A program made the translations under genes and the position numbers. From Morinoia aosen (taxonomy: Eukaryota; Arthropoda; Malacostraca; Amphipoda; Talitridae), in contig CM059566.1 of the NCBI GenBank assembly GCA_030386875.1, forward strand, positions 39,406,068-39,470,067: a stretch of 64,000 nucleotides of DNA, given 5' to 3'. The notes beneath the pieces are model-generated. The model had not been told where the DNA came from, searched no databases, and saw nothing but the letters and a program-made list of their open reading frames with translations. Numbering within the stretch: position 1 is the stretch's first letter; every line of letters starts with the position of its first letter. Shown here piece after piece: positions 31,170-43,275 of the stretch.

Positions 31170-33545
31170 TGGTGCAATCAAGTTCGTGTTCACTGCATAA
31201 TATTGTTCAGCGCATGAAAGAAAACAAAGGTTATATTTAGGACCCTTGTACATAAGGTTGCTCAAAGCTTTGGCATTAAAGGTTCGTAAGAAATGAGGTA
31301 GAATTTTAAACTGATGCTTTCTTAATCAAGGGATTTGAAAGTGATGAGAAGACTTTTATAAAGGAATAATTTTAAGAATGGCGTAGACATATCATAAGTT
31401 AGATGAGCAAGCGCGAGATATTAGTAGTGCGGAAAAACGACCTCTCGATCATACAGCAATAACATGGAATTAAAAAATAAGGCTTACGTGATTAAAAAGT
31501 TGTATTTACGATACACTCTTGCAACACATGTTATTAATGCTGCAGGACACAGCTAATTGTTTTGCTAAAGAACCTAGGGCCCTAACGTGAACTGATGAAA
31601 GATTTCCTTCAGGGAACAAACAGGGAAGAATGTAGTGAGTCCATCACGTCAAGTTCATTTTGAATGTAGTTCTGTAGCCCTCTCATTTTCATACACTAAC
31701 TTTCCAATTTTGATAATTTCTTTACTGCTATTCAAGACTGGGTGCACGAGTGGATCACGAGTATGGCACGAGTGAACTCTTTCCTGTTCTAAAGGTGAAA
31801 GAATTCTATGTGCAGTACGTTCGTGGGTTCATACATGCAGGTATAAGGTGTTCAGGAAGCGGCCCCGTCATACGTAGTACGAATACTCAATTATGGTTTG
31901 AAGATTGATACGAACAAGCTCCCTTTAGTGAATGAGAAAAATAGATTGACGATGATTATGAGGCAAGGATTAAAATTAACGATGAGTAAGTAATGAGTCG
32001 ATGTACAAATATATTCTAATCATTTTTATCAAATTCGCAATAAATTCATTCAAACTCTACATGATTACTGATTTGAACTTTCTTCATTTCTCACCTCACT
32101 AGACACACGCCACATATTATGCTGCAGGCTGTAGAACCGTTTTAAAATTCATTCTGCAATTTGACCCATCAATTCATTTTTAACATAAATTTTTCGAATT
32201 TATCTCAGTTTGAGTGGTCATAGTAAATATCGTCATTGTCAGAGGACTGGAAATTAGCCCGTCGTTCGGAGTGGTGACTCTAAAAAATCGTATTAAGTGC
32301 GAAAATTTTACTTGTACTTCAGGTAACTTCAAGCCATGGTTATGTTAACCTACGAGCTTAGTCGCTCCGCATCATCTAATGATCGCAATAATTCTTACAT
32401 AATAAGTAAAACCCATGGCGTTTAAAAAATGTATGCCGTATATTCCGTCATCTTGTGAGGACAAAAAAATGATTGCAGAAAACCCGAGCTCCGTCTCTGA
32501 GCCAAACTGCAAACTGGAAAGAAAAAAATCTAGAAGAGACTGAACTTCAGTTTTTTCTCGATTTTTGACACGCTCCGATATCGTTTTTTGCTTCCCGTCT
32601 CTTTTTCAAAGAGTACGTTCGGCGATCGGCAAATTTCCCGACTACCCGAACGTATGGAAGTATCCAAAACTAAACACCAATAAAGATGAAACAAATTTAA
32701 CGATGTATTAGTCTCGAGCGCAAGCGTCTGAAATGCATTTAAAAGCAGTTTAGTTGCTGCAGGGAAAGACAGGCATGGCTATTTCCTGAGTGTTAAATAC
32801 CAGGCCGTATTATCGGTCTACCTCAGTGATGACCTGAGGCTCTGGGCTTTTTCCGGATCGGAGCGAGGATTTTACGAAGGCTTTTGCGTCAGAGACTCAG
32901 CGATGTGTGTTTTGTCAATAAACGATAGATTACTTTAAAGCCTTATTATTTAGTCAGAAGATATGTTATAATAATAAACATTAAGGAATCACCTGAATTT
33001 TATATTTAAACCTATCACGTATGGCATGCGCAAAAAACAAAGCCTAATCAGCAGTAATTATATTTTTCCGCTGGCTAGGTTCAACGTCTATAAATTACGT
33101 ATGTTATGAGCACTTAAAATTGAAGCTTGATTGATAAAAAAACTGTTGCTGAGAAATATACTCAGCTTCCCAATATAAAGTACCTTCTAACTTTGTGCTT
33201 CAAGGTTCACTAAAATACGGATCAGCATTTTGGGGTACCATTGCAGTAAGTAGTGCAACAGACTTCGGGGCCACTATTTGAATTACCTGCGATAATATAT
33301 CTACTTTTTTTGATTAGCAGAACTACAAAAAGATGAAAAAACAGAGCAAATGGGTAGAGCAAAATTTTATGCTTTAATAAAAAACACCAAAATTGATTAA
33401 TCAGGTGTCAGCTTCTAAATAACTTCAAACTTGTTACACTCACCTTCACCCTCCGACACCCTATGGGAAGCACCCCAGTGTGTTGCACCTCAACCGTTCA
33501 GAAAGTTTGATTTAATTAGGATGGAAGAATATCACTTATGATGGA
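31170..33545. other. unassigned non-coding sequence
   Basis: I see no gene or repeat I can name. Frames are short and motif-free. Confidence 0.45.
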
Positions 33546-33550
33546 CCCCT

Positions 33551-33759
33551 GCAAAACTAAATCAAGCGGATGAATAACAGTGCAGAACTAAATCAAGTGG
33601 ATGAATAACAGTGCAAAATTAAATTAAGTGGATGAATAACAGCACAAAACTAAATCAAGTGGATGAACAACAATGCAGAACTAAATCAAGCGAATGAATA
33701 ACAGAGCAAAACTAAATCAAGCGGATGAATAACAGAGCAAAACTAAATCAAGCGGATGT
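33551..33759 (+). repeat. 31-bp minisatellite
   Basis: Six full units and one partial unit of 31 bp, consensus GCAAAACTAAATCAAGCGG plus ATGAATAACAGA/T. Sequence divergence between units is low. No open frame runs through it. Confidence 0.9.
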
Positions 33760-34585
33760 AAAACAACAGTTCGCATTCATCACGCTCGATCGCAACAGGG
33801 TACAAGCGTGAGCTGGTCGTAGACACCAGCAGGCGTCAAGGGAACTTCCTCTTGAGTCTCCAAGCCGAGGTTCCAATCGCTAATGCTTCGAAAAAAAGTA
33901 GACCATGTGTTTTATTCTTTTTTGAGTGTTCATTCAAAACTAAGTCCAGTAAAGAATAGGTTTAAATGAAGAGAAAATAAAGAAATTGTCTTGCACACAA
34001 TTAATTCTAGAGTTGAATTTGTTAATGGGAAACTGATCGCGCGGAAAGAGTTCAACAAGAAGAAAAGAATTCTGTTCAATGAGAAAAGAAAAAAATAGAA
34101 TTTGATCTGTTCAGTGTTTGAGAAATGAGTTTTATTATATCTTACTCATGAGAAAGAATGTTAATAACAGGCAAGAAGATATATCGGAATGGTTATTCTG
34201 CAGTAATTCATGCTGTAAATTCCACCTATAAAATACTAGAATGAAATTTATGGCGTGAAAAAATTTATTCTAACGAAGCTGCCCTTCGTACATAATTGTT
34301 ACTCGGCAGTTCATATGTATCATGAGAGGGACTCCTCGGAGCCATTTGCGAGAACTAAAAGCAAGAGAGAATGTTATTTAAACGAAAATTGCAATTCTAT
34401 TTCAATTCGCTCGTATCCAAGCCTATCGTTCAGGTGCGCATGGAGTGTAGCAGGTAGAGTTTCAACCCAACTATTAGAAGCGCTAGTATGTTTTAGAATT
34501 ATTTTCAGGTAAAATAGGCAGTTTTATTCTCGAAGGAATAAAATAGAGGGAAATTCTATGAACCCGGTATCTTAAACTGTCCGCT

Positions 34586-34882
34586 ATAGGTATGCCACAA
34601 GGTAGAAGAAGCAAGGTAGAGTCGAACCAATTTTTTTGTCATCGATCGTGTGGCAATGGTGACGTCATGGCACCGAACTAATAGCAGCGCTCATATTGCA
34701 TCAAGCAACACTGCCAGCTCCAAATCTGTCACCACTATTGGCCTAACGACATGTCGCAATGGTGAGTCATAAATTTTGTTTGAAATGAAGCCGTTCTATT
34801 TGCTAGCCGAACTAGAGGAGGTGTATTTTCCCCCGTACAAATGACTCTGCCTTGTTTCGTCTACCGTGGTATACCATAAACT
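34586..34882. mobile_element. MITE with ~35-bp terminal inverted repeats, copy 1
   Basis: The left end starts GGTATGCCACAAGGTAGAAG and continues AAGCAAGGTAGAGTC. It is mirrored by GACTCTGCCTTGTTTCGTC, then TACCGTGGTATACC on the right. The interior contains GGCCTAACGACATGTCGC and a block similar, in reverse complement, to 48905-49200. There is no coding capacity. Superfamily unknown. Confidence 0.65.
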
Positions 34883-34884
34883 AG

Positions 34885-35790
34885 GTTAACCATCACACAA
34901 CGTGAAATGGTGCGCAGATATTAATGAACATGGAATGTTCACCACCGCAGACGCGGGCACGTTTGGGCATAGGCGTGAGCGATCGCTGGCTCATCTGATG
35001 CGGCGCTACGCTCTTCTACGAAACAGAACGCCAGTGCGCAATGCCCCGCGCATGCTGTCAGCAAGGTAGCGACCGGATGCTTCTAGGTCCCTACGACCGA
35101 TTTCATTCCCTGAAACTAAACAGGAAACTTGGATTTCTGGGTTATTCATCGTATCCGTTAGTGTATTTGGTACTAAATACGTTGCGGTGAGTCACCGACA
35201 AATTGCCAAATACTCAGGTGGAAACTACATATCGTAGTAACTACAATATTTTCTTAGTTTTAACCCGACTATTATGAATCTTTTTTTAACATAATGTGGT
35301 ATTCCGTGCGTGTGGATGTTATAAAACAAAAGCTTCCTAGAATGACTTATCACCTTTCGGTATTTTTTCCGTTGGGGATACGAGGTATGTAACAAATGTA
35401 ATCGTTTGTGCGCTTTGTGTGAGTCGTTACACGATATTCTGAACTATAATTCGACACAATAACCTTTATTAGTTCTTCACTGATTGCGCATTTATCAAAC
35501 TCATGGAAACGTTCTTGACGCTTATCAGGCCGTTCTTGGTTGGTTTGCATTCTATGATAACGGCATGCATGCGTAGAGATAATGCCAGAAGCGATTGACA
35601 CGTAGCCTTGTTCTAAAATAAGAAAATTCTATACTCGAGGCTCTTCCTTGTGTCTTTCAAAACGTAACAATAGGGAGCACAAGCACACACATCTCCTTGG
35701 GTATAATGGTGATAATATGAGAAAATTCAATGTCCGAGACTGTTCCTCAAGTTTTTCAATACATAACGCAGTGTAACGCATCTGCTTGCG
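34885..35790. other. unassigned sequence, locally GC-rich
   Basis: The stretch 34930-35100 is noticeably GC-richer and contains several CGs, but I find no convincing exon or promoter motif. No gene recognised. Confidence 0.4.
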
Positions 35791-35794
35791 TGTG

Positions 35795-35997
35795 CAGTAT
35801 GTCCCACAAAAACCCCGAACCGAGTATTCATTTTCCCGTATCGGTAATACCATCATAATCAGTAATACCTTATACCTTATCTATGGGTTAATTTTGAAGA
35901 ATAATTTTGCTAAAAATTAAATGCTTATGGTATTCTTATGATGGTATTACTGATACGGGAAAACAATTCTCGGTTCGGGTTTTTGTGGGACGTACTG
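35795..35997. mobile_element. 203-bp foldback element
   Basis: The ends are CAGTATGTCCCACAAAAACC on the left and, reverse-complemented, CAGTACGTCCCACAAAAACC on the right. Inverted similarity runs for about 75 bp on each side (both contain TTTTCCCGTATC and GGTAATACCATCATAA or a close match). The CAGTACGTCCCA-type terminus is reminiscent of mariner/Tc1 MITEs, but a clean TA duplication is not evident. There is no coding capacity. Confidence 0.7.
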
Positions 35998-35999
35998 TA

Positions 36000-37150
36000 T
36001 TACAAGCATGAAACTATCTGAAAGGAAATTTGGAAGTCGTTAAATGGAAAGGCCCTTGTTTGTTGAATGACTCGCGAAGCCAGAGAACGTTCATCGGCGA
36101 CGGACACGGCCCAGCTGCCAGGAGAAGGACAAATAAATGATATTTTCGCACGATTCTCATGCAGAGAGGATATTTTTACATCCGTTAAGTGCTATTAAAA
36201 AACGTTAAGGGTGCATTGAAAACGCAAGAACGTTTGCATTACGCAGATGTTCTATGATGAGAGGCAGTCAGAGGCCGTTTATTTTGACGCATTTTACGTT
36301 TAGAATTTTCTTCTCAAACTGAGGAACCATAGTGTATGCATTTATTAATTTTATGATTTTAAACAACTATTAAGAGAACAAATTATTTTTTGATTGCTCG
36401 TTATAGTACATCGCAGCTGGACGTCTACGAGTGGTAGACTGATGTAATCTAAAAGCATCGCGGGCTGAATCAATATTTATATAAAAAATCGCGAGAGGAT
36501 CATCTCCCTCTAATAAATTTTTCACTCATCGAGCAACTATTTCAGCCGCGTCATTTTAAATCCTATTATCAGGTGCGCTGTCAGAGGCATCGCAACATAG
36601 AGGGGAGGGAGGTATCGCAACATAGAGGAGAGGTAATCGAACGTTCGGTCTCGAAGCAGAAGTAAGATATTCTCGTACTAAAACAGTTATTCCCTATAAA
36701 AGGCTTCATTTCATGAATGCAATATCCATGCGCTAAGAATTACTGCGAGTATTGATAACTGCTAGTTTTTGTCACAGAAAGGTGACGATTTCTATCCTGA
36801 GAACAGATGCTTCCTTTCCTTCGGCAGGAAATTCTAGGAACACGTACTTTTAGCGACATTTTCGCAAATAACTTCTTCAATCATAATAATATTAATTTAG
36901 AATATTTAACACGCGATTCATTTAATTAAAAGAAGCTAAACTATCGCCTCAATTCACTTGAGCTATAATTACAAATAAGTCTGTCGAATAAAGTTCTGGT
37001 GGCGCTAGTAGGGCGCAAAATTGGCAAGTTACGGTTGGCTAGCGAAAGATGGTGTCACCACTGCGATAACGCTCGATAATCGTCTAATTTCGTAGAAGCA
37101 CGTAAAAGACGTGTTAAAGTGAAAGCAACGCTAGAAGATCAATGCACCAT
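36000..37150. other. unassigned non-coding sequence
   Basis: No gene recognised. A short tandem duplication (ATCGCAACATAGAGG) occurs near 36588-36632. Confidence 0.45.
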
Positions 37151-37157
37151 ATCTTAA

Positions 37158-37379
37158 CCCTTTAACGTCCGAATTTTTGTACTCATATTACCGTTAACAC
37201 AACCACCGTCACTAAACTGGCGCTGGCATCTGGCAGTCACCGATATCAGGATGGGATAAGAACTGCCACTCGGCAGAGAACTTCAAAGAACACATTAGGG
37301 AACGAATTGAATAAGAAATAAAATATATTGAAGGGGAATTTTGAAAGAGGACACTGGTGTCCTCTGGGGCGTTAAAGGG
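37158..37379 (+). mobile_element. piggyBac-type MITE, copy 1
   Basis: 222-bp element flanked by TTAA (37154-37157 and 37380-37383). Its termini are CCCTTTAACGTCC and, from the other end, CCCTTTAACGCCC. An internal near-palindrome, GAGGACACTGGTGTCCTC, lies about 20 bp from the right end. TTAA duplications and CCC termini are hallmarks of piggyBac-family mobilisation. There is no coding capacity. Confidence 0.85.
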
Positions 37380-38084
37380 TTAAAAGTGGCAGGACGTATT
37401 TAATGAAGTGCTATCTCGTGCAATGCTGTACTGATGCACGAACTGCTTACTACGCAGTTGCCAGATGTTGCGGTCACCTGCGTACGATGAGCAAAAAAGT
37501 GTTCGGCCGAGGTGTTCGACTGCCTTTGAAGAAATTCCGGCTCATTCACAAATGAAATATTTATGAAGCGTTGTGAGTACCATCGATACTTTCTTAAGTA
37601 TTTCGAATTCCTCTCAAAAGACGTCAGATTGCCTCAAGTTAAACGAATGAAAATTGTGCCGTTATTCAGAACCTGAATGCAGTATCGTCTTAGTTGAATA
37701 ACAACGACAGATTGTAGTCCATTTAAATTGATTTCTCCATGAGATGTGTTATTCAAGGATCGATTTTATCCAAGTCTGTTACGTTAGCGTTACGCTCTGT
37801 CGTTATGCACGTTGCCGTATAAGAGTTCTTACAAAGAAAACAATCATCGGGTGGGAGAGGAAAAGCTCGTAAAACTATAGTTTTCTGTATGTTAGAACCG
37901 ATTTCAATCGAATATAAGCTTTCTATCTTTAGAACATATGACTTCATGTTCGATCAACACGGAAAATCTATTCTTGTGTTGTGAGCGAGTACTAGCAAAA
38001 AGAGTACGAATCCATCCTATATTCTTTCGCTTCACAATATTATATTGCACTGACGGGAATTTGAAGATTGATTATAAGAAAGTT

Positions 38085-38405
38085 TAAGCCTCCCTTTACC
38101 ACAACAAAGATATTCAAAGAGAGGAAGTATGAAAGCACCATTTAGTATGGAATTAATGGAACGCGGAATCTACGCACAAGTTGCATAAAAACAGAAAGCT
38201 AAGAAAGAATTTCATGAAATATGATAAAAGTTGAAGAACTAGTAGGTGCTGAAAAACAGGTCAGCAGTTAACCAAAAAAAGCTGGCCCGTAACAAAACAA
38301 AAATTTTAATTTCGACTTAAAGCCTATCTAATGTTTAGTTCAGGATCTCGCCCATTCTTCCTGAGAGTGCCAATTTTTATAAATACATCAGCTATATGAT
38401 CTCAG
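38085..38405 (+). repeat. dispersed repeat family X, copy 1
   Basis: About 320 bp starting GTTTAAGCCTCCCTTTACC, with shared blocks AAGAGAGGAAG, ACCATTTAGTATGG and GGTGCTGAAAAACAGG. It is similar to 43140-43275 and 47998-48330. No inverted termini or coding frame seen; unclassified. Confidence 0.65.
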
Positions 38406-38409
38406 GGGG

Positions 38410-40630
38410 ATACATTAGTTGTATTCCCCTGAGAGGAAGACTATTGCTAACGATTTGAGTCTATCAATGTGAAAATTTTATTGACAAGGTACGAGAACGG
38501 GTTAATCGGATTTGTAACAAAGCGCGAAGAATCAAATAATGAAGCCCAAAATGCTGATATTGTTCGTTGGTAGCTATTCAAGTCAACTTTTGGTTTCGGC
38601 TCACTTGTACCTATGTTTTTGTTCGTAGCAAATAAATCTTTCAAAAACAGTAAATTGTGTCCACTTCGGTCTTAAGCCCATTTAATTAATCTGAGACCAT
38701 AAAATTACACCATTGAAACTAGGGCGATTTTGAACTCGAGGGTAAAGCTTGGGGAGAAAATCATAACCCAATGCAAATAAGAATTCTTGTTATACTCGGA
38801 CTTGACTCCAGTTGTCAACAAAAAAAAAAGCCCATCAACCACCGTCACTATTTTTGTATCACGTCGTTCCTTTATCAACAAGTCAAAGATAAAACCGAGA
38901 GCGATAAGTAAACAAGCTAGGTGACGCAGCTCTATTTCTCACTATTCAGTTGTATTAACAAAGGGCACGAAAAACTCAACTCTGTACACAAATTTATACA
39001 ACACCTGCCAGAAACTCTTCCAACGTCACGTACTGAAAAATCACAAACGTACAGATCACAAAAAAGTGAAATTCAAGAAACCGATGTCACACAGTGAAAG
39101 AAAACTAGACATAAGTGGGTCAACAAACATCGATATCAAGCAATAAAGTCGGTAGAGATCAAGTGCCAGAAAAGAACACGACGAACGTTTAGCTAATGAA
39201 AGCCGTGATGAGTGCAGACTAAATAGGAAGCATGAGGCAATAATCTCTCCGTCCATCGAAGGTTCAAATACTTGCTACGCAAATCCTGTAACTGCGCGAC
39301 ACATTCCCGATTGAGGCGATCACATTTGTGCAATGAAAACGTACGTTTCACAATGGCAGGGTAGCACAGATACGTGGCGCCATTACAACATAAGTCTCTC
39401 TCTCGCCTTGAAATTACTATTATTATCGGGTACAGAGCGAACGACTAAACGAGTTCTTGTACCTGACAAGTTTACTCGTTGCACCGCAGGTCGCAGCACA
39501 AACGTGAAGAGTATCCTATGGATAAACTAACAAACAGCAAAAAAAACAGAACGGAAATGGACGCAAACATTAAAATAAAGAGCTATATCTCAATTGCATA
39601 AATTTTCTTTCCATGTATAAACAAGTAGCCATTTAAATTAATAATTTAGGTAAAATGTTTGAATAATAGGCGACGCCAAGGACTGAAATTTGAGGAACTT
39701 CTCACGTACTTCACTAAGTTTGCGGTTGAGCAGGTCCGTTTCTTTTACTAGTGCTAATGCCCTTATTCATCACCAATGGAAGGAAATATGGCTTTTAGAT
39801 TACTACTAAATAAAAGGAACCGGTATACAAAGCACTTTCGAAACTCTTATGGCGAGCAAGTCTTGTATTATTAAACTAGGAATTCTAACCTGATCAATGA
39901 TAAATCGCAAGGCCTCGTACGGAAGTTGATAATGTCGTAACACTTTAAATGCAGTCTAAAGCTGGACGAAGATCAGATAAAACAAACAGAATTATTATTA
40001 TTATTATTATTGTAATTGTTTAACCACCGTTACCACTAACAAGTGATCCGCACAGTGAGTTGCAGTAACATATTACAAACAGAATTCGAAACTTGGACTA
40101 TCTACAGGCATGGAAATCATTCAAATGGATAAGCAAGGACAACGTTATCAAATTTTCTCGGTAAGCGGGTTATATTTGGGTAATTGGATTCGGTAGGCTT
40201 CAAACATTGCACTTGAAACAAATGGAGTTCAGTAATCGTACTTACAAAACCAGAGGAGAAAAACAGGATGCAAACATGACAGATGGGAGCAAAATTCCAG
40301 AATCTTGAGCGAAAGCCAGCTTGCGCGTACAGGCGAAGTCCCACACAACCCTTTTAAACAATTTCTATTCTTTATTATTTTAATTACTAAACTTGCACAC
40401 AAACACCAGTGTCTTGGAGTTACATGTATAACTCGTACCTTGAATTGATCCACCAAAGAACGTGGACTCTTCTTATGCAAGTGTTCGTGCATGAAACGGT
40501 ATGATTTACGAGTGATACCTCTCTAAATTAACCAAACACAACAAAGACGTGCCCAACCAGCGCTACTTTTAATTGAGCTCACGATGACATGAAGCTAAAA
40601 ATTAGGAAAAAGGTTAGTACATTGGATACT
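38410..40630. other. unassigned non-coding sequence
   Basis: No gene recognised. A trinucleotide microsatellite (ATT)n lies at about 39990-40010. Frames are short. Confidence 0.45.
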
Positions 40631-40634
40631 TTAA

Positions 40635-40855
40635 CCCTTTAACGCCCCAGAGGACACCAGCGTCCTCTTTCAAAAATACCCTCAATATATTGTATTTCTT
40701 GTTCAATTAGTTCCCTAATGTGTTCTTGGAAGTTCTCTGCCAAGTGGCAGTTCCTATCCCATCCTGATATTGGTGACTGCCTGATGCCAGCGCCAGTTAA
40801 GTGACGGTGGTTGTGTTAACGGTAATATGAGTACAAAAATTCGGACGTTAAAGGG
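40635..40855 (-). mobile_element. piggyBac-type MITE, copy 2
   Basis: 221-bp copy in inverted orientation, flanked by TTAA (40631-40634 and 40856-40859). Termini are CCCTTTAACGCCCC and CCCTTTAACGTCC. It is over 90% similar by eye to the copies at 37158 and 55459, including the internal GAGGACrC...GTGTCCTC palindrome. Confidence 0.85.
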
Positions 40856-40859
40856 TTAA

Positions 40860-43135
40860 GGAGGATGAGCCTTAGCAGAGTTCGGCATTGCTATATTGAA
40901 GGGAAATAAAAAAAAGAGTACCGGATTTCTCCTAGGAAAAACACTTTCCGATAATAATCCAGGAGACAATGTCTTGAAAATAGTTGACAAGAACTTTTGT
41001 ACACGTGAAAATCTAGCAAAAATATGACTGAACAACATGAATGGGATAGACTCAGCGCTATCAAGGCCTAAAATCAAGTGCACAAAGAAAAACAAAAAAG
41101 TTGGACATTAAAAAAAATATTAACAGATTCCTGTGACCAGCTGTCAGTTCTATGGTGGGTAGCTAGCGGTCGTCTCAGAGTGAGGTAACCAAGGCAATGA
41201 AGGCCCCAAAACCACAACACTCTCGCTTGATTCGTCCAACGGCAAGACGCTTATTTGACCCGAATGTTATCAGAAATATTGCCTCTGCTTATTCTTGAAT
41301 TCCCCAGAGTGTAAACCTATGAATGTAGTTTATCTCGAATTCAACCTTAATTATTCACGATATTCGAGCGCATGACTGCAATAATCAATAACCAAAGAAG
41401 ATTAGTCAGTACAACAAATTTCATCGAAATACATAATTCAGAGTAAATAAAATTCAGAAAATAAGTAACGAGTAACGTGTGTGGCGTTTCCAAAAACGTT
41501 CTTGGCGCACCAATTGAAGCACAGAGCAGAACGATGCGGCTACGAGGCGGAGTTTCAAATAGGCAATAAATTATATTCTTGCATAAATGTTGCAACAACT
41601 TACCACAAGCCCTGTTTTGCGAATGTTCTGGTGGGAATACACGCTCACTTCAAGTTAGAAACATAATCTATCTATACTATAATAAGAGCCGCGTCCGTCC
41701 GTCTGTCTGTCCGATGCCAGACGGAAGTGTGTGGTGAGCGTATCTGTGATACAAGATCAGCCTTATCAACTCACGAGAAATTGATTGTTTTTATTTCTTT
41801 CGACCTTTCTTTCATTTCGCCTTCTTTTTTATTTCAAATAAAGGGGGGATGGACTAGTTGGAAATAAAGACATCACAAGCATGAAAATGTGCCGGGGAAC
41901 TTGACTTTTGCAAGGAGGGCGCTGATTATATCAGCACCACACATCACGGACCATCTGCTTCGAACAATCCAACAATGTTGCACATTGAGAAGGAAATTCA
42001 GGTGAACTTAGGGCTAAAATATAACGAAATACAAGGCGCACACTTATGATAAATAAAACGACGAGTTATGTTGGTGTTTAGCATGACAAATTAAGCATCA
42101 TACTTGAAATAAACAGACAACTAATAATACAACAAACTTAACAGAAGTACAGCCTTAACCAAGAGTGACGGGGGGAAACCATGACCAAGAAACAATCACA
42201 AATCTCAATTGGAAAACAAGCTGACAGGCTGCTCTCTTTCTAGCCAAAATTTTCAAATTTAGCATCTAGAATAAAATTTGGCCATGAAGCGTTCAGTATC
42301 TGGCAACCTTGCAGGATTGCCAGATGTTGAATGTTGTGTATGGTCAAACTACATGAAAAAAAGGAGAACCTGGGCCAGAAAAAGGTAATATGACAACTTA
42401 GATTGTAATCCAACTACTACTTGATGACCCAAAGCTTCGGGAAAAAAACGCAAGCACTTCTTAATTAAAATCCTTTGAAAGACCCGCACGTAGGAAATTA
42501 CACCCACAGGGATAAAATAAATTTACATGAAGCATCTTCCAGCCTTCAACGTAAATTAAAAGAAAAGAAGATCAACGTCAAAAAATTTAACTAAAATCAA
42601 TGGGTAATACTTTTTGACCCTCAGATGGCATTTACACCTCAGCTGAAGAGGTTATCTAGGCATACTTGAACAGAAAAAATTTTGGTAGCAGTTTGAGATC
42701 GAGTCTAGTAATTTAGGTTCCAAACGGAGTTAGATAAAGTTGAATTGTAGTTTTGAAGGTTTCTACGGAAAATAACTAAGAATCCCTGTTTTCTTCACAA
42801 AGTTAACATTACACCATAATGACTACGGCACGTATTAAGGGAACAATTTTTTGCATGTACTGTGTGCCACACAGAACAAAAACGCTGATTATAAATCGGT
42901 GAAATGACTTGATTTCAGACGAGAGAAGATAACCACTCTATATTAATCAACACGGTATATTGCAATGCGCACACACTGTACACATGAGCTGCTAACCAAA
43001 CTTCGCGGGAAACAAATCTAGGCAGAAGCTCGCCAAAAAATACGTTTGAACAACACCGGTGAGACAAATCTGAGGAATCCTTGATACCGGACACCATCAC
43101 TTACTCTCCACGAGTAACGCACAGTTTTAGAAATT
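40860..43135. other. unassigned non-coding sequence
   Basis: No gene recognised. At 41669-41715 the motif TCTATCTATACTATAATAAG followed by CGTCCGTCCGTCTGTCTGTC looks like the 5' end of insect Helitrons, but I could not find a matching 3' end. A short hairpin (CTGGCAACC...GGATTGCCAG) is near 42300-42325. Confidence 0.4.
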
Positions 43136-43139
43136 AGAT

Positions 43140-43275
43140 TTGATGTTAGTTTAAGCCTCCCTAACCGCTAAAAAAAAGCGTTCCAAAGAGAGGAAGGCAC
43201 CATTTACTATGGAGATAAGGGAATTCAAAATCTAATCAGAGCGGCATAGAAACAGTGTCACTCGGAAATATCAAT
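43140..43275 (+). repeat. dispersed repeat family X, copy 2 (partial)
   Basis: Begins GATTTGATGTTAGTTTAAGC, shares CCTCCCTAACCGC and AAGAGAGGAAGGCACCATTT with the copies at 38085 and 47998, and fades after about 135 bp. Confidence 0.6.

Noticed and set aside
34930-35100. GC-rich stretch as a promoter or exon
   Set aside because: No long frame, splice pair or core promoter motif was seen.
41669-41980. Possible Helitron 5' end (TCTATCTATACTATAATAAG)
   Set aside because: No matching CTRR hairpin 3' end or helicase sequence could be tied to it, so it is mentioned only in the surrounding region entry.
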